Part shown: positions 24,935 through 34,779 of the stretch, piece by piece
Layout: each line of letters opens with the position of its first letter
Position numbering within the stretch: position 1 is the stretch's first letter
Origin: Clostridia bacterium
Lineage (GTDB): Bacteria; Bacillota_A; Clostridia; Christensenellales; Aristaeellaceae
DNA: 47,564 bases
Direction of reading: 5' to 3'
Assembly (NCBI GenBank): GCA_017509065.1
Contig: JAFWQM010000114.1
Coordinates: 1-47,564, forward strand
Made by a program: the position numbers and the translations under genes
Notes under the pieces: generated by a model
What the model saw: only the letters and a program-made list of their open reading frames with translations
What the model was told of the DNA's origin: nothing
Databases searched by the model: none

Positions 24935-24950
24935 TTCCAAACCTCCAACG

Positions 24951-26809
<1,859 letters not shown>

Positions 26810-26884
26810 ATGGCACCTCTTTCGTCGATTATCGAAATAGTCTGGCCTCTATAGTAATCCTCTAAATTGGCAATATATAATTCA

Positions 26885-26970
26885 GCTTTAAGATTCTTCG
26901 CTAACCGCTCCGCTTTCGCTTCGCGGTGCTCAGAATGACATGGGAACCCAACTTGTCATTCTGAAAAAGA
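26885..26970. repeat. GATTCTTCGC...CAGAATGACA-type intergenic repeat
   Basis: Contains AGATTCTTCGCT followed by a GC-rich stem (GCTCCGCTTTCGCTTCGCGG) and TCAGAATGACA (26930-26940) that pairs with TGTCATTCTGA (26954-26964). This resembles a repeat found in many bacterial genomes (GTCATTCTGAGCGAAGCG type). It lies in the 390-base gap upstream of the pseudouridine synthase gene; the rest of that gap is the MITE-like element at 27017-27191 and no gene. Confidence 0.6.
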
Positions 26971-27016
26971 ATGGAAGAGTATTGAAAAACCTTAAATAGC
27001 TTTCTTGGAAGGGGGT

Positions 27017-27191
27017 CTGGGGGAAACCATTCTTTGGGGCCGAAGCGCCCGGAAAACCTGCCCTGGGCTGGTTTTCAGCGTAGGGGCCGCAACGCCCGGA
27101 AAATCATCCAGTGGATGATTATCAGTGAAGGCCGGGCGGTAGCCCCGGAAAGGCCGGAAGGCCCCGGATAACAAAGAATGGTTTCCCCCAG
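27017..27191 (-). mobile_element. MITE-like element, copy 1 (175 bp)
   Basis: Bounded by 20-bp perfect terminal inverted repeats, CTGGGGGAAACCATTCTTTG at 27017-27036 and its complement at 27172-27191. It has no coding capacity. The interior includes GGCCGAAGCGCCCGG and the stem ATCATCCAGTGGATGAT. It is the reverse complement, with a few differences, of the element at 28182-28356. Its edge lies seven bases from the stop codon of the methyltransferase gene. No clear target duplication is visible. Confidence 0.85.
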
Positions 27192-27198
27192 AAAACTC

Positions 27199-28059
27199 CT
27201 AATCGTACGCGATCCATCGTCCCGTCGCTCCGCAGGGCAGCACACCGCCGGATCGGACGGGGAGACAGAGTTCCTCGGAGTCAATGGTGCCGCCGTAGGT
27301 TCGGGCGACGGTTTTTTCAAGAATATTCTGCAATACCGCGGGCTGGAAGCCGGTGGTGTAGCTGTTGATGAAGAAGAACAGCGGATCGTCGGAAAGCACT
27401 CCGGCGCAGGTGGAAACCAGGTTATACAGCTCGTTTTCCAGCTTCCACACCTCGCCCGTAGGCCCGCGCCCATAGCTCGGCGGGTCCATCACCACGCCGT
27501 CGTAGGTGCTGCCCCGGCGGATCTCGCGTTTCACGAAAGCAAGCGCGTCCTCCACGATAAAGCGGAAGCTGGTTTCCGGCAGGCCGGACAGCTCCCGGTT
27601 TTCCTTCGCCCACTGCACCATGCCCTTCGCCGCGTCCACGTGGGTCACGTGCGCTCCCGCCGCCGCGCACGCCAGCGACGCGCCGCCGGTATAGGCGAAC
27701 AGGTTCAGGACCCTCGCGCCGGGGCGCTTTGCCAATATATCCGCCATGGCGTCCCAGTTGGCCGCCTGCTCGGGAAAAAGGCCCGTGTGTTTAAAGCCTG
27801 TGGGCCGCACGTAAAACTTCAAATTCCGGTAGGAGATCACCCATCTGTCTGGCAGCTTCTCCTTAAAATCCCAGGCCCCGCCCCCGCGCTCGCTGCGGGT
27901 GTAATGGGCCTGGGCTTTCTGCCAGAGCCGTTCATCTGCCCGGGGCCAGATCACCTGCGGGTCGGGCCGGGCCAGCAGAATGTCCCCCCAGCGCTCCAGC
28001 TTTTCCCCCGCGCCGGTGTCCAGCACTTCAAAATCTTTCCATCCGCTTGCAAGAAACAT
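27199..28059 (-). CDS. class I SAM-dependent methyltransferase, RlmI-like
   Basis: 286 residues from the ATG at 28059 (AGGAGG six bases upstream; the ATG 18 bases earlier overlaps that site). C-terminal methyltransferase part of the RlmI/YccW family: SAM-binding LNLFAYTGGASLACAAAGA, acidic VDAAKGMVQWAKEN, and DPPSYGRG, the DPP-Y catalytic motif. It lacks the N-terminal PUA domain of E. coli RlmI, as in a common subfamily of Firmicutes. Probably modifies rRNA cytosine C5, not certain. A well-formed promoter precedes it, and it is flanked on both sides by inverted copies of a MITE-like element. Confidence 0.87.
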   Translation of the reverse strand: MFLASGWKDFEVLDTGAGEKLERWGDILLARPDPQVIWPRADERLWQKAQAHYTRSERGGGAWDFKEKLPDRWVISYRNLKFYVRPTGFKHTGLFPEQAANWDAMADILAKRPGARVLNLFAYTGGASLACAAAGAHVTHVDAAKGMVQWAKENRELSGLPETSFRFIVEDALAFVKREIRRGSTYDGVVMDPPSYGRGPTGEVWKLENELYNLVSTCAGVLSDDPLFFFINSYTTGFQPAVLQNILEKTVARTYGGTIDSEELCLPVRSGGVLPCGATGRWIAYD

Positions 28060-28095
28060 AGCGTTCCTCCTGTTCATGGGAACCCATCATTTTCG

Positions 28096-28124
28096 ATTAT
28101 ATCATGGAAAAACCCGCGTTACAA
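28096..28124 (-). promoter_or_regulatory. promoter of the RlmI-like methyltransferase gene
   Basis: Minus strand: TTGTAA (28119-28124), 17-base spacer, TATAAT (28096-28101), 37 bases before the ATG. Confidence 0.7.
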
Positions 28125-28137
28125 GCAAAAATGCAAC

Positions 28138-28165
28138 AAAAAAAGCCCTCCCGGGCAGGGAAGGC
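28138..28165 (-). terminator. minus-strand terminator of the sugar kinase gene
   Basis: Read on the minus strand: GCCTTCCC pairs with GGGAGGGC (one G-U pair), loop of five, then seven T residues. It is about 230 bases after the kinase stop, with a MITE-like element between them. Confidence 0.75.
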
Positions 28166-28181
28166 GTTACCATTTACGTAT

Positions 28182-28356
28182 CTGGGGGAAACCATTCTTT
28201 GTTATCCGGGGCCTTCTGGCCTTTCCGGGGCTACCGCCCGGCCTTCACTGAAAATCATCCACTGGATGATTTTCCGGGCGTTGCGGCCTCTTCGCTGAAA
28301 ACCAGCCCAAGGGCAGGTTTTCCGGGCGCTTCGGCTCCAAAGAGCGGTTCCCCCAG
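28182..28356 (+). mobile_element. MITE-like element, copy 2 (175 bp)
   Basis: Begins with CTGGGGGAAACCATTCTTTG and ends at 28356 with CAAAGAGCGGTTCCCCCAG, a slightly decayed form of the complement. The interior matches copy 1 in inverted orientation over its whole length (for example CCGGGGCCTTCTGGCC, GGATGATTTTCCGGGCG). No coding capacity. With the promoter and terminator it fills the 336-base gap between the methyltransferase and the kinase. Confidence 0.85.
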
Positions 28357-28395
28357 TAATATCTGAATCGCGACGGAAAGGCGGTAGGCGCGGGA

Positions 28396-29523
28396 TCACT
28401 GGCGGTACTTCCGGGCGCATTCGTTTACGATGGCCTGCATGGCGTCCATTTTTTCCAGCATATCCTTGGCCAGGGCGATCTGGCAGCGGGTGCGCACCAG
28501 GTTGTGCTTATCCTTCTTTACGTTGAAATACTTGTCGCCCACGATGTAGTCGTCCAGGAAGCGGGTGGCCAGCTCGCAGGCCAGCACGAAGCAGGACAGG
28601 CCCAGGGTGCTGATCTCGTTTTCGGTCAGGGTCTTGGCGGTGTATTTGAGGAAGCCTTCAGCGAAGGCCCAGAAAATGTTCAGGTTGATGCCAGCCTTGC
28701 CATAGTCCGCCGAATCCTCCTCAACGAAGTTCGCTGCAAAGCGGATAGCGTCGCCGAAGTCATGCCCCACCAGGCCGGGCATGACCGTGTCCAGATCCAC
28801 GACCACCAGCGCCTCATGGGTGTCCACGTCAAAGAGCACGTTGTTGATCTTGGTGTCGTTGTGGGTCACGCGCAGGGGGAGCTCCCCAGAGTTATACATG
28901 TCGGTCAGTTTGCACGCCAGATCCTGCACGGACAAAAGCCAGTCCAGATCTTCCCTGACCTCCGCCACGCGGCCGCAGGGGTCGGTCTCCGCGTCCCGGA
29001 TCAGGGTTTCATAGCGCTTGCGGGTGTTGTGGAAATCGGGAATGGTATAATACAGGCGGCTCGCGTCAAAATCGCTGAGCGCCATCTGGAACTCGCCGAA
29101 CGCTTTGCCGGCGTTGCGCACCACGCGCAGATCGTCGCAGGTGTCAAAAGTCACGGAGGGCACATAATTGCAGATGCGCCAGAAGCTCCCGTCGTCGTCC
29201 ATCAGATAGGTCTTCCGTTCATCCTCCCCGCCTGTGTGGTGATAGTGCAGGCTGATCTTGTCCGGCTGCTTTTCCCGGATGTATTCCGTCACCAGGTCGA
29301 TGTTTTCCATCAGCTGGACAGGGTTGCGGAACGCATAGGTGTTCACCCGCTGCACCAGATAGGATTTGATGACCGCCATGCCGGTGCCGTCGTCGCGGAC
29401 GTAGTTGGCCTTGTATGTGCGGTTCACGTTGCCCTGGCTCACTTCTTCATAGGAGAAAAACGGCCCCTGGATGTGGAATCCATCCCCTACCTGCTGCAGT
29501 TTGCGCGCCATTTGCTGATCCAT
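28396..29523 (-). CDS. phosphotransferase, N-acetylhexosamine 1-kinase (NahK)-like
   Basis: 375 residues of the aminoglycoside phosphotransferase/choline kinase fold. An N-terminal lobe with GNVNRTYKANY (nucleotide loop) precedes the Brenner motif VTHNDTKINNVLFD and the metal-binding VVDLDTVMPGLVGHDFGD. The HNDTKxxN ... DLDTxMPG combination and length match N-acetylhexosamine 1-kinase of the bifidobacterial lacto-N-biose pathway, which phosphorylates GlcNAc or GalNAc at C1. No other pathway gene is nearby, so the substrate is inferred from similarity. AGAGGGAAG precedes the ATG. Probably monocistronic. Confidence 0.82.
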   Translation of the reverse strand: MDQQMARKLQQVGDGFHIQGPFFSYEEVSQGNVNRTYKANYVRDDGTGMAVIKSYLVQRVNTYAFRNPVQLMENIDLVTEYIREKQPDKISLHYHHTGGEDERKTYLMDDDGSFWRICNYVPSVTFDTCDDLRVVRNAGKAFGEFQMALSDFDASRLYYTIPDFHNTRKRYETLIRDAETDPCGRVAEVREDLDWLLSVQDLACKLTDMYNSGELPLRVTHNDTKINNVLFDVDTHEALVVVDLDTVMPGLVGHDFGDAIRFAANFVEEDSADYGKAGINLNIFWAFAEGFLKYTAKTLTENEISTLGLSCFVLACELATRFLDDYIVGDKYFNVKKDKHNLVRTRCQIALAKDMLEKMDAMQAIVNECARKYRQ

Positions 29524-29707
29524 GTTCTTCCCTCTCTTTGATATTCTTTCCTTATGGCGGTATATTTCTGTGAAAAAACGCCATCAGTTATCATACCTTA
29601 TTGCCGCCCAATTGTCAACCATTCCCTTTTTCAAAGAGTTACGTGCGTTACTTCCTGCCCTTCGGCTTCACGGCAACGAAAATTTTCAACAATTTTCCCA
29701 AATCTAT

Positions 29708-29736
29708 TGCAATTTGCCGCCCGATTGATTATGCTA
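29708..29736 (+). promoter_or_regulatory. possible promoter of the secreted 5'-nucleotidase gene
   Basis: TTGCAA at 29708-29713, 17-base spacer, TATGCT at 29731-29736, 48 bases before the ATG. Moderate match. The remaining 260-base gap upstream shows nothing else. Confidence 0.45.
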
Positions 29737-29783
29737 TACGCAAAGGGATTTATCCCGCCCATTATCATAAAGGAGGAAATGAT

Positions 29784-31463
29784 ATGACCAAGAAACTGCT
29801 TGCCCTGCTGCTGGCGCTGATCCTGGCGCTGTCCGTCGTGCCCGCGCTGGCGGATTATCCCGCCGCCGTGTTCCCCACGGACTACACTGGCAAAACCGTG
29901 ATCCTGCACAGCAACGACGTTCATGGCGCCATCGACGGCTATGCCTATATCGCCTGGCTGAGGGATTGGATGACAGAGCATGGCGCTGAGGACGTGCTGC
30001 TGGTGGACGCCGGCGACTTCTCCCAGGGCACCATTTATGTGTCCACCAACAAGGGTGAAGCCGCTGTTGATGTAATGAACGCCGCCGGGTACGACATCGT
30101 GACCCTGGGCAACCACGAATTTGACTTCGGCTACGAACAGCTGATGAACAACCTGAGCAAGGCTGAATTCACCGCCATCTGCGCCAACGTGATCGTGGAC
30201 GCCACCGGCGAACCCATCCTGCCCCCCTCCAAGGTCGTGGAAGTGGAAACCAAGGTAGCTCCCGCCGAAGGCGCTGAACCCGTGGCTCCCCTGAAGATTG
30301 CCTTCGTCGGTCTGGAAACCCCCGAAACCGCTACCAAGGTGCATCCCGGCCTGATCAAGGATATCCACTTCACCACTTTTAATGACCTGTACACCTGCGC
30401 CCAGGCTGCCGTGGATGCCGTCCGGGAAGAAGCTGACCTGGTGATCGGCCTGTTCCATCTGGGCGTGGACGCTGAATCCGCCGCCAACGGCTACCGCTCC
30501 ATCGATGTTTACAACAAGGTGACCGGTCTGGACTTCATCATTGACGGCCACAGCCACACCGTGATGACTGCCTTTGAAAACGGCGAGCTCATCCAGTCCA
30601 CCGGCACCAAGTTCGCTAATATCGGCGTGATCGTGATCGACAACGAAACCAAGACGATCGAGAACCATTTCCTGGTGTCCACCGCCGGCATGGGCAAGGA
30701 CGAAGCCATTGCCGCCAAGGCGAAGGAAATCATGGATAAGATCGATGCAGAATACGGCGCTCCCTTCGCTGCCAGCGAAGTGCTGCTCAACGGTGATAAG
30801 GCCCCCGGCAACCGTACCGAGGAAACCAATCTGGGCGACCTGATCACCGACGCCATGGTGTGGTCCGTCGTTAAGGAAGGCGGCATTGAGCAGGTTGAGC
30901 CCAACCAGGTGGTGGGCATTACCAACGGCGGCGGCATCCGCGCGGCTGTCCAGCCTGGTGACGTGTCCATGAAGGACATCAATACCGTGCTGCCCTTCGG
31001 CAACACCGTGGCTGTGGTTTATGTCACCGGCGCGGAACTGCTGGAAGTGCTCGAAGCCTCCACCTTCTGTACCCCCGACGCCGTCGGCGGTTATCCCCAG
31101 ACCAGCGGCATCGTGTGGACCCTGGATACCACCAAGGAATTCGATAAGGGCGAAGTGTACACCCTGGACGGCAAGGAAAGCAGCTACTTCAAGCCTGCCT
31201 CCATCCAGCGCGTGACCATCCAGTCCATCAACGGCGAGCCCTTTGATCCCGCCGCCATCTACGCGGTCGTGACCAACAACTTCTGCGCCGCCGGCGGTGA
31301 CACCTACAACGCTTTCGCCCGCGCCTACAACGAGGGCAGCGGCTTTGATACCGGCATTCCCATGGATCAGGCCGTCATGGAATACATCTCCGACGTCCTG
31401 GAAGGCAAGATCACGGAAGCCGCCTACGGCGCGCCCCGCGGCAGCGAAACCCAGATCAAGTGA
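29784..31463 (+). CDS. secreted 5'-nucleotidase / metallophosphatase
   Basis: 559 residues from the ATG at 29784 (AGGAGG upstream; the longer frame begins before the promoter). Signal peptide MTKKLLALLLALILALSVVP with cleavage near ALA. Metallophosphatase domain: HSNDVHG, VDAGDFSQGT, GNHEFDFG, GLFHLG, IDGHSHT give the two-metal site. The C-terminal 5_nucleotid_C substrate domain contains GITNGGGIRA and a late FCAAGGDTYNAF. Family members hydrolyse extracellular nucleotides or UDP-sugars to feed salvage. The chain ends QIK with no wall anchor, so it is probably released. Codons are as biased as in the OppA-like gene, implying high expression. Confidence 0.92.
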   Translation: MTKKLLALLLALILALSVVPALADYPAAVFPTDYTGKTVILHSNDVHGAIDGYAYIAWLRDWMTEHGAEDVLLVDAGDFSQGTIYVSTNKGEAAVDVMNAAGYDIVTLGNHEFDFGYEQLMNNLSKAEFTAICANVIVDATGEPILPPSKVVEVETKVAPAEGAEPVAPLKIAFVGLETPETATKVHPGLIKDIHFTTFNDLYTCAQAAVDAVREEADLVIGLFHLGVDAESAANGYRSIDVYNKVTGLDFIIDGHSHTVMTAFENGELIQSTGTKFANIGVIVIDNETKTIENHFLVSTAGMGKDEAIAAKAKEIMDKIDAEYGAPFAASEVLLNGDKAPGNRTEETNLGDLITDAMVWSVVKEGGIEQVEPNQVVGITNGGGIRAAVQPGDVSMKDINTVLPFGNTVAVVYVTGAELLEVLEASTFCTPDAVGGYPQTSGIVWTLDTTKEFDKGEVYTLDGKESSYFKPASIQRVTIQSINGEPFDPAAIYAVVTNNFCAAGGDTYNAFARAYNEGSGFDTGIPMDQAVMEYISDVLEGKITEAAYGAPRGSETQIK

Positions 31464-31491
31464 TCCGGTATTCCGCTGAATAACCGGACAT

Positions 31492-31550
31492 AAAAAACGG
31501 GCTGTCCCGAAACGCCGGATCGATCCGGCATAAGGGACAGCCCTTGTTTT
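31492..31550. terminator. bidirectional terminator between 5'-nucleotidase and pncB
   Basis: GGGCTGTCCC (31498-31508 region) pairs with GGGACAGCCC (31534-31543), enclosing the inner palindrome GCCGGATCGATCCGGC. AAAAAA on the left and TTGTTTTT on the right allow termination in both directions. Confidence 0.9.
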
Positions 31551-31558
31551 TGTGTTTC

Positions 31559-32752
31559 TTATTTTTCCCGATTCAGGCGGAAAGCCACGGAGCGCTTCAG
31601 GTATTCCAGGTATTCCGTGTCGCGGCACATGGCCTTGCCGGGCGTATCGCTAAGCTTTGCGACCGCGCGGCCGTTGACGGTCTGCAATTTAATGACGATG
31701 TTCAGCGCTTCCTCGGAGGTATCGTTGGAACAGAAGGTGCCAATGCCGAAAGAAACCTTCGCCTTGTCCCTGAAGTAGTCGTACAGCGCCTGGGCGCGGT
31801 CAAAGTCCAGGCTGTCGCTGAACAAAAGCAGCTTCGTCCGGGGATCGACGCCATACTTTTTATAGTGCCGGATGATCTTTTCGCCCCATTCGTAGGGGTC
31901 GCCGCTGTCGTGGCGCACGCCGTTGAAGTTGTTCACCATGGCGCGGTTGAAGTCCATCAGGAACAAATCGGTGGTCACGGTATCGGTCAGGGCGGTGCCG
32001 TTGTCGCCGCGGTACTCGTCGTACCAGTCCTCCAGGGCGTAGTGGTTGGTGTAGGCCAGGGGGATGGAGTCGATGCCCTGATACATCTGCACGAATTCGT
32101 GAGCGTAGGTGCCGATGGGCTTTATGCCGTATTTTCTTGCCAGATATACGTTGGAGGTGCCAATGCAGTTCTTTGTTTCCGCGCTGAGCCTCCGCACCAC
32201 CACGTCTTCCCATTCGCGGCTGAGCCTTCGGCGGCAGCCGAATTCCGCGAAGGAAAAGGTATACTTTCCGCTCTGGAAATCCTGAATCTTCTGGTCGAGC
32301 CGCTCTTTCGCGGAAGCAAGGAGGGCGTCGTAATCGTATTTCATGCGGAAATACACTTCGTTCACGATTTCCAGCAGGTAGATTTCAAACTGCATGGCGG
32401 AGAACAGCGGCCCGCGCACCACGATTTTCAGTTCGCCTTCGTCGGTCAGCGCCGTTTCCACATAGTCCCGGATGGGCCGCCACAGGCGCAGGAATTCCAC
32501 ATAGTCGTTCTTGATGAAGCGGATGGAGCGCAGATAATCCAATTCATCTTTTCGGAAGGTGAGGCTGCACAGGTGGTCGATCTGGGCGTTGATTTCGTCA
32601 TACATTTCCGGGGTGAATTTCACGCCTTCGTTGCGGCAGCGGAAATAGTACTCGCCGCTCAGGTCGGTGTGCTTGTGGAAAATCACCTGATCCATGTTGA
32701 ACTTGTACAGGTCGGTGTCCAGCAGGGAAATGACGATGGGGTCGAGCTTCAT
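31559..32752 (-). CDS. pncB: nicotinate phosphoribosyltransferase
   Basis: 397 residues. Converts nicotinate and PRPP to nicotinate mononucleotide, the entry step of the Preiss-Handler pathway. Family segments: LLDTDLYKFNM near the N terminus, EYYFRCRN, TSNVYLARKYGIKPIGTYAH (with the His that is phosphorylated in the reaction cycle), NGVRHDSGDPYEWGEK and LLLFSDSLD, and VSFGIGTFCSND. The length is close to the E. coli enzyme. Last gene of the nrtR-pncA-nadE-nadD-pncB operon, two bases after nadD. Confidence 0.95.
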   Translation of the reverse strand: MKLDPIVISLLDTDLYKFNMDQVIFHKHTDLSGEYYFRCRNEGVKFTPEMYDEINAQIDHLCSLTFRKDELDYLRSIRFIKNDYVEFLRLWRPIRDYVETALTDEGELKIVVRGPLFSAMQFEIYLLEIVNEVYFRMKYDYDALLASAKERLDQKIQDFQSGKYTFSFAEFGCRRRLSREWEDVVVRRLSAETKNCIGTSNVYLARKYGIKPIGTYAHEFVQMYQGIDSIPLAYTNHYALEDWYDEYRGDNGTALTDTVTTDLFLMDFNRAMVNNFNGVRHDSGDPYEWGEKIIRHYKKYGVDPRTKLLLFSDSLDFDRAQALYDYFRDKAKVSFGIGTFCSNDTSEEALNIVIKLQTVNGRAVAKLSDTPGKAMCRDTEYLEYLKRSVAFRLNREK

Positions 32753-32754
32753 GG

Positions 32755-33384
32755 TTATTCTTCCTCCTTTTGCAGCAGCAGCGTCACGATTTCATCCGGT
32801 ACCAGGGCGCTGATTTCCTGTTTCAGCCTGTTGATTTCAGCCGCCAGGCGGCGGACTTGGGTGGAAGATACGTCTTTGGTTTCTTTGGGCGTTTCAAGTA
32901 CCGTGATATAAGGCGCGAGCGAGCGCAGATAATCGTTTTCCTGAATCAGCCGGCTGCATTCGTCTCCGCCCCGGCTCAGGCACACGATGCCGAACTCTTT
33001 CGCGATGTCGGGAACGTGCAGCCAGCCATGTTCCAGCTCCGGCAGCTTGTCCGAGCCCATCAGCAGCGCGGCCTGAATGCCCTCTGTTCTTAAATGGCAC
33101 AGGGTTTCGTAGGTCCTTGGCTGGCGGGGCTGCCTGATTTCCCAGTCCGTCACCGCCATCCAGGGGCGGGTTTCGGCGATGATGCGCAGCATGGTAAGCC
33201 GCTGCCCGTCGGTGTAGGCAAAGTCCTTGCCTTGCTCGTCCCGGATATAAACCGACTTGGAGGGGACGAAGATCACCTGCTCCCGCCCGGTCTGGCGCAT
33301 GGCGAATTCCGCCAGATTCAGGTGCGCGACGGTTGGTGGGTTGAACGCCCCGAAAAAAGCCAGCGCTTTTGTCACGTCATTCAT
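32755..33384 (-). CDS. nadD: nicotinate-nucleotide adenylyltransferase
   Basis: 209 residues. Adenylates nicotinate mononucleotide to NaAD. The nucleotidyltransferase core begins LAFFGAFNPPTVAHLNLAE (GxFxPxHxGH-type motif, here with TVAH) and ends with DVSSTQVRRL, the ISSTxxR signature. The middle contains LLMGSDKLPELEHGW. No HD phosphohydrolase fusion is present. It overlaps nadE by eight bases and precedes pncB. The pathway context makes NadD far likelier than another adenylyltransferase of this fold. Confidence 0.92.
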   Translation of the reverse strand: MNDVTKALAFFGAFNPPTVAHLNLAEFAMRQTGREQVIFVPSKSVYIRDEQGKDFAYTDGQRLTMLRIIAETRPWMAVTDWEIRQPRQPRTYETLCHLRTEGIQAALLMGSDKLPELEHGWLHVPDIAKEFGIVCLSRGGDECSRLIQENDYLRSLAPYITVLETPKETKDVSSTQVRRLAAEINRLKQEISALVPDEIVTLLLQKEEE

Positions 33385-34159
33385 CTTCTTTCAGCGGGTT
33401 CAGGATCACGGGCATCCGGCGCTTGTGCATGTTGGCGCGCTCCTTTTTCCGTATTTTTTCATCTGTTTCCGCGTCGCCGCAGGTGCCCAGGCGAATGTAT
33501 TTGTGAATGTCCCGATAGGAAATGCCGAGCCGCTCCTCATCACTCTTGCCGGACAGGCCGTCCGTCGGGGTTTTCTCTACTAAATCCCGGGGCAGTTCTT
33601 CCATCGTCAGGCCGATTGCCACCACCTCCATGCTGGTCAGGGAACCCAGTACGGAAAAGTCGCAGGAGGTGTCGCCGTCCTTGGTGCAGTAGCCTACGGT
33701 CAGTTCGCTCAGGTTGCCGGTGCCTGCCAGGCGCGCGCCGAGGGCCTGGGCGATGTAGCGCAGGGTGGTCATGCGCAGGCGCGGGCCCACGTTGATGTCG
33801 CTCTCCCGGCTGTAAGGGATGGAAAATTCGTTTTCTTTCGCTGTGGGTTCCTTCTGGTCGGTCACGGCTTTGAGCGCCGCGTGAATGGCTCCGATGTTGA
33901 TGATCCGCTTCTGAATCCCCAGCGTTTCGCACACGCGGATGCTGTCGGAAATGTCCTTCTGTTCCCCGTCGGGCATCATCACGCCGTACACGTTTTCCTT
34001 GCCGAAGGCGCGGGCGCACAGCGCGGCGGTGACGGTGGAATCCTTGCCGCCGGATATGCCGAGCACGACTTTGGAAAAGCCCTGCCGTTCTCCTAACTTT
34101 CTGATTTCTTCCACTAAACGGTCCCTCGCGGCAGCAGCGTCGAAACGATATTCAGACAT
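33377..34159 (-). CDS. nadE: NAD(+) synthetase, ammonia-dependent type
   Basis: 260 residues from the ATG at 34159 (GGAGG eight bases upstream). Amidates NaAD to NAD. ATP pyrophosphatase P-loop SGGKDST at 36-42; other family segments are YGVMMPDGEQKD, LGARLAGTGNLSELTVGYCTKDGD and FSVLGSLTSMEVVAIG. The glutaminase domain of the larger enzymes is absent, so free ammonia or another source is used. An inverted repeat GGACACTTT/AAAGTGTCC (34187-34218) lies between pncA and nadE and may be a processing or attenuation hairpin. Confidence 0.95.
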   Translation of the reverse strand: MSEYRFDAAAARDRLVEEIRKLGERQGFSKVVLGISGGKDSTVTAALCARAFGKENVYGVMMPDGEQKDISDSIRVCETLGIQKRIINIGAIHAALKAVTDQKEPTAKENEFSIPYSRESDINVGPRLRMTTLRYIAQALGARLAGTGNLSELTVGYCTKDGDTSCDFSVLGSLTSMEVVAIGLTMEELPRDLVEKTPTDGLSGKSDEERLGISYRDIHKYIRLGTCGDAETDEKIRKKERANMHKRRMPVILNPLKEDE

Positions 34160-34226
34160 GGATTTGCCTCCTTCGAATTGTTGAAAGGACACTTTCTACC
34201 TTAATGTTTAAAGTGTCCCCTATGTT

Positions 34227-34766
34227 TCAAACCACAGTAATCTGGCAGCTTCTCATGGTTTCCAGCGCGGCCAGGTGCTTTTCCGGAGTCACGCCGGCGC
34301 AGCAGTCAGCATGGACAATAAAGTCCGTTTCCGGGAAAGCGGCTTTCAGAAGCAGCGCGTTGGATACCACGCAAATATCGGTGCACAGGCCCAGAAGCTC
34401 TATGACGGCAGGCTCCTCCCCGCCGCATTGTTCCCGGATAATCTCCGGCAGGTGCGTGCTGCCGAAGGTGGGCTTTTCAACCAGGATACCATCATCGCCC
34501 AGCGCGTCCATGATCTCGGGCCGGACGCGCCAGCCTTCCGTGCCCCGGATACAGTGCGGCACGGGCAGAAGTTTTCCTTCCCGCGTATCCATGTAGTTTT
34601 CCTCATGTGTGTCCAGGGTAGCAATCAAAGTATATCCCGTTTGCCTGCATGCTTTGATCCGGGCTGCCGCCGCGGGGACGATGGCCTGGGCTTCCTTCGT
34701 GCCCAGCGCGCCGTCGATAAAATCCTTCTGCATATCCACCACGATCAGAAATTTCTGTTCTTTCAT
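34227..34766 (-). CDS. pncA: nicotinamidase
   Basis: 179 residues from the ATG at 34766 (AAGGAGGGC upstream; the longer frame runs into nrtR). Cysteine hydrolase fold: catalytic triad Asp11 (VVDMQKDF), Lys98 (VEKPTFGS) and Cys132 (LCTDICVVS). Metal ligands Asp52 and His54 (LDTHEENY) and His71 (PVPHCIRGTEGW) distinguish nicotinamidase from other isochorismatase-like hydrolases. Deamidates nicotinamide to nicotinate for PncB encoded downstream. Second gene of the NAD salvage operon, 13 bases after nrtR. Confidence 0.93.
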   Translation of the reverse strand: MKEQKFLIVVDMQKDFIDGALGTKEAQAIVPAAAARIKACRQTGYTLIATLDTHEENYMDTREGKLLPVPHCIRGTEGWRVRPEIMDALGDDGILVEKPTFGSTHLPEIIREQCGGEEPAVIELLGLCTDICVVSNALLLKAAFPETDFIVHADCCAGVTPEKHLAALETMRSCQITVV

Positions 34767-34779
34767 TGCGATGCCCTCC

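Noticed and set aside
26825..26835. TCGATTATCGA palindrome upstream of the pseudouridine synthase gene as an operator
   Set aside because: An 11-base palindrome occurs often by chance, and no convincing promoter with good spacing was found around it.
29631..31628. 665-codon open frame on the minus strand opposite the 5'-nucleotidase gene
   Set aside because: Same artefact as opposite the OppA-like gene: codon bias of the sense gene keeps the antisense frame open. The product is His/Gly/Val-rich with no recognisable domain.
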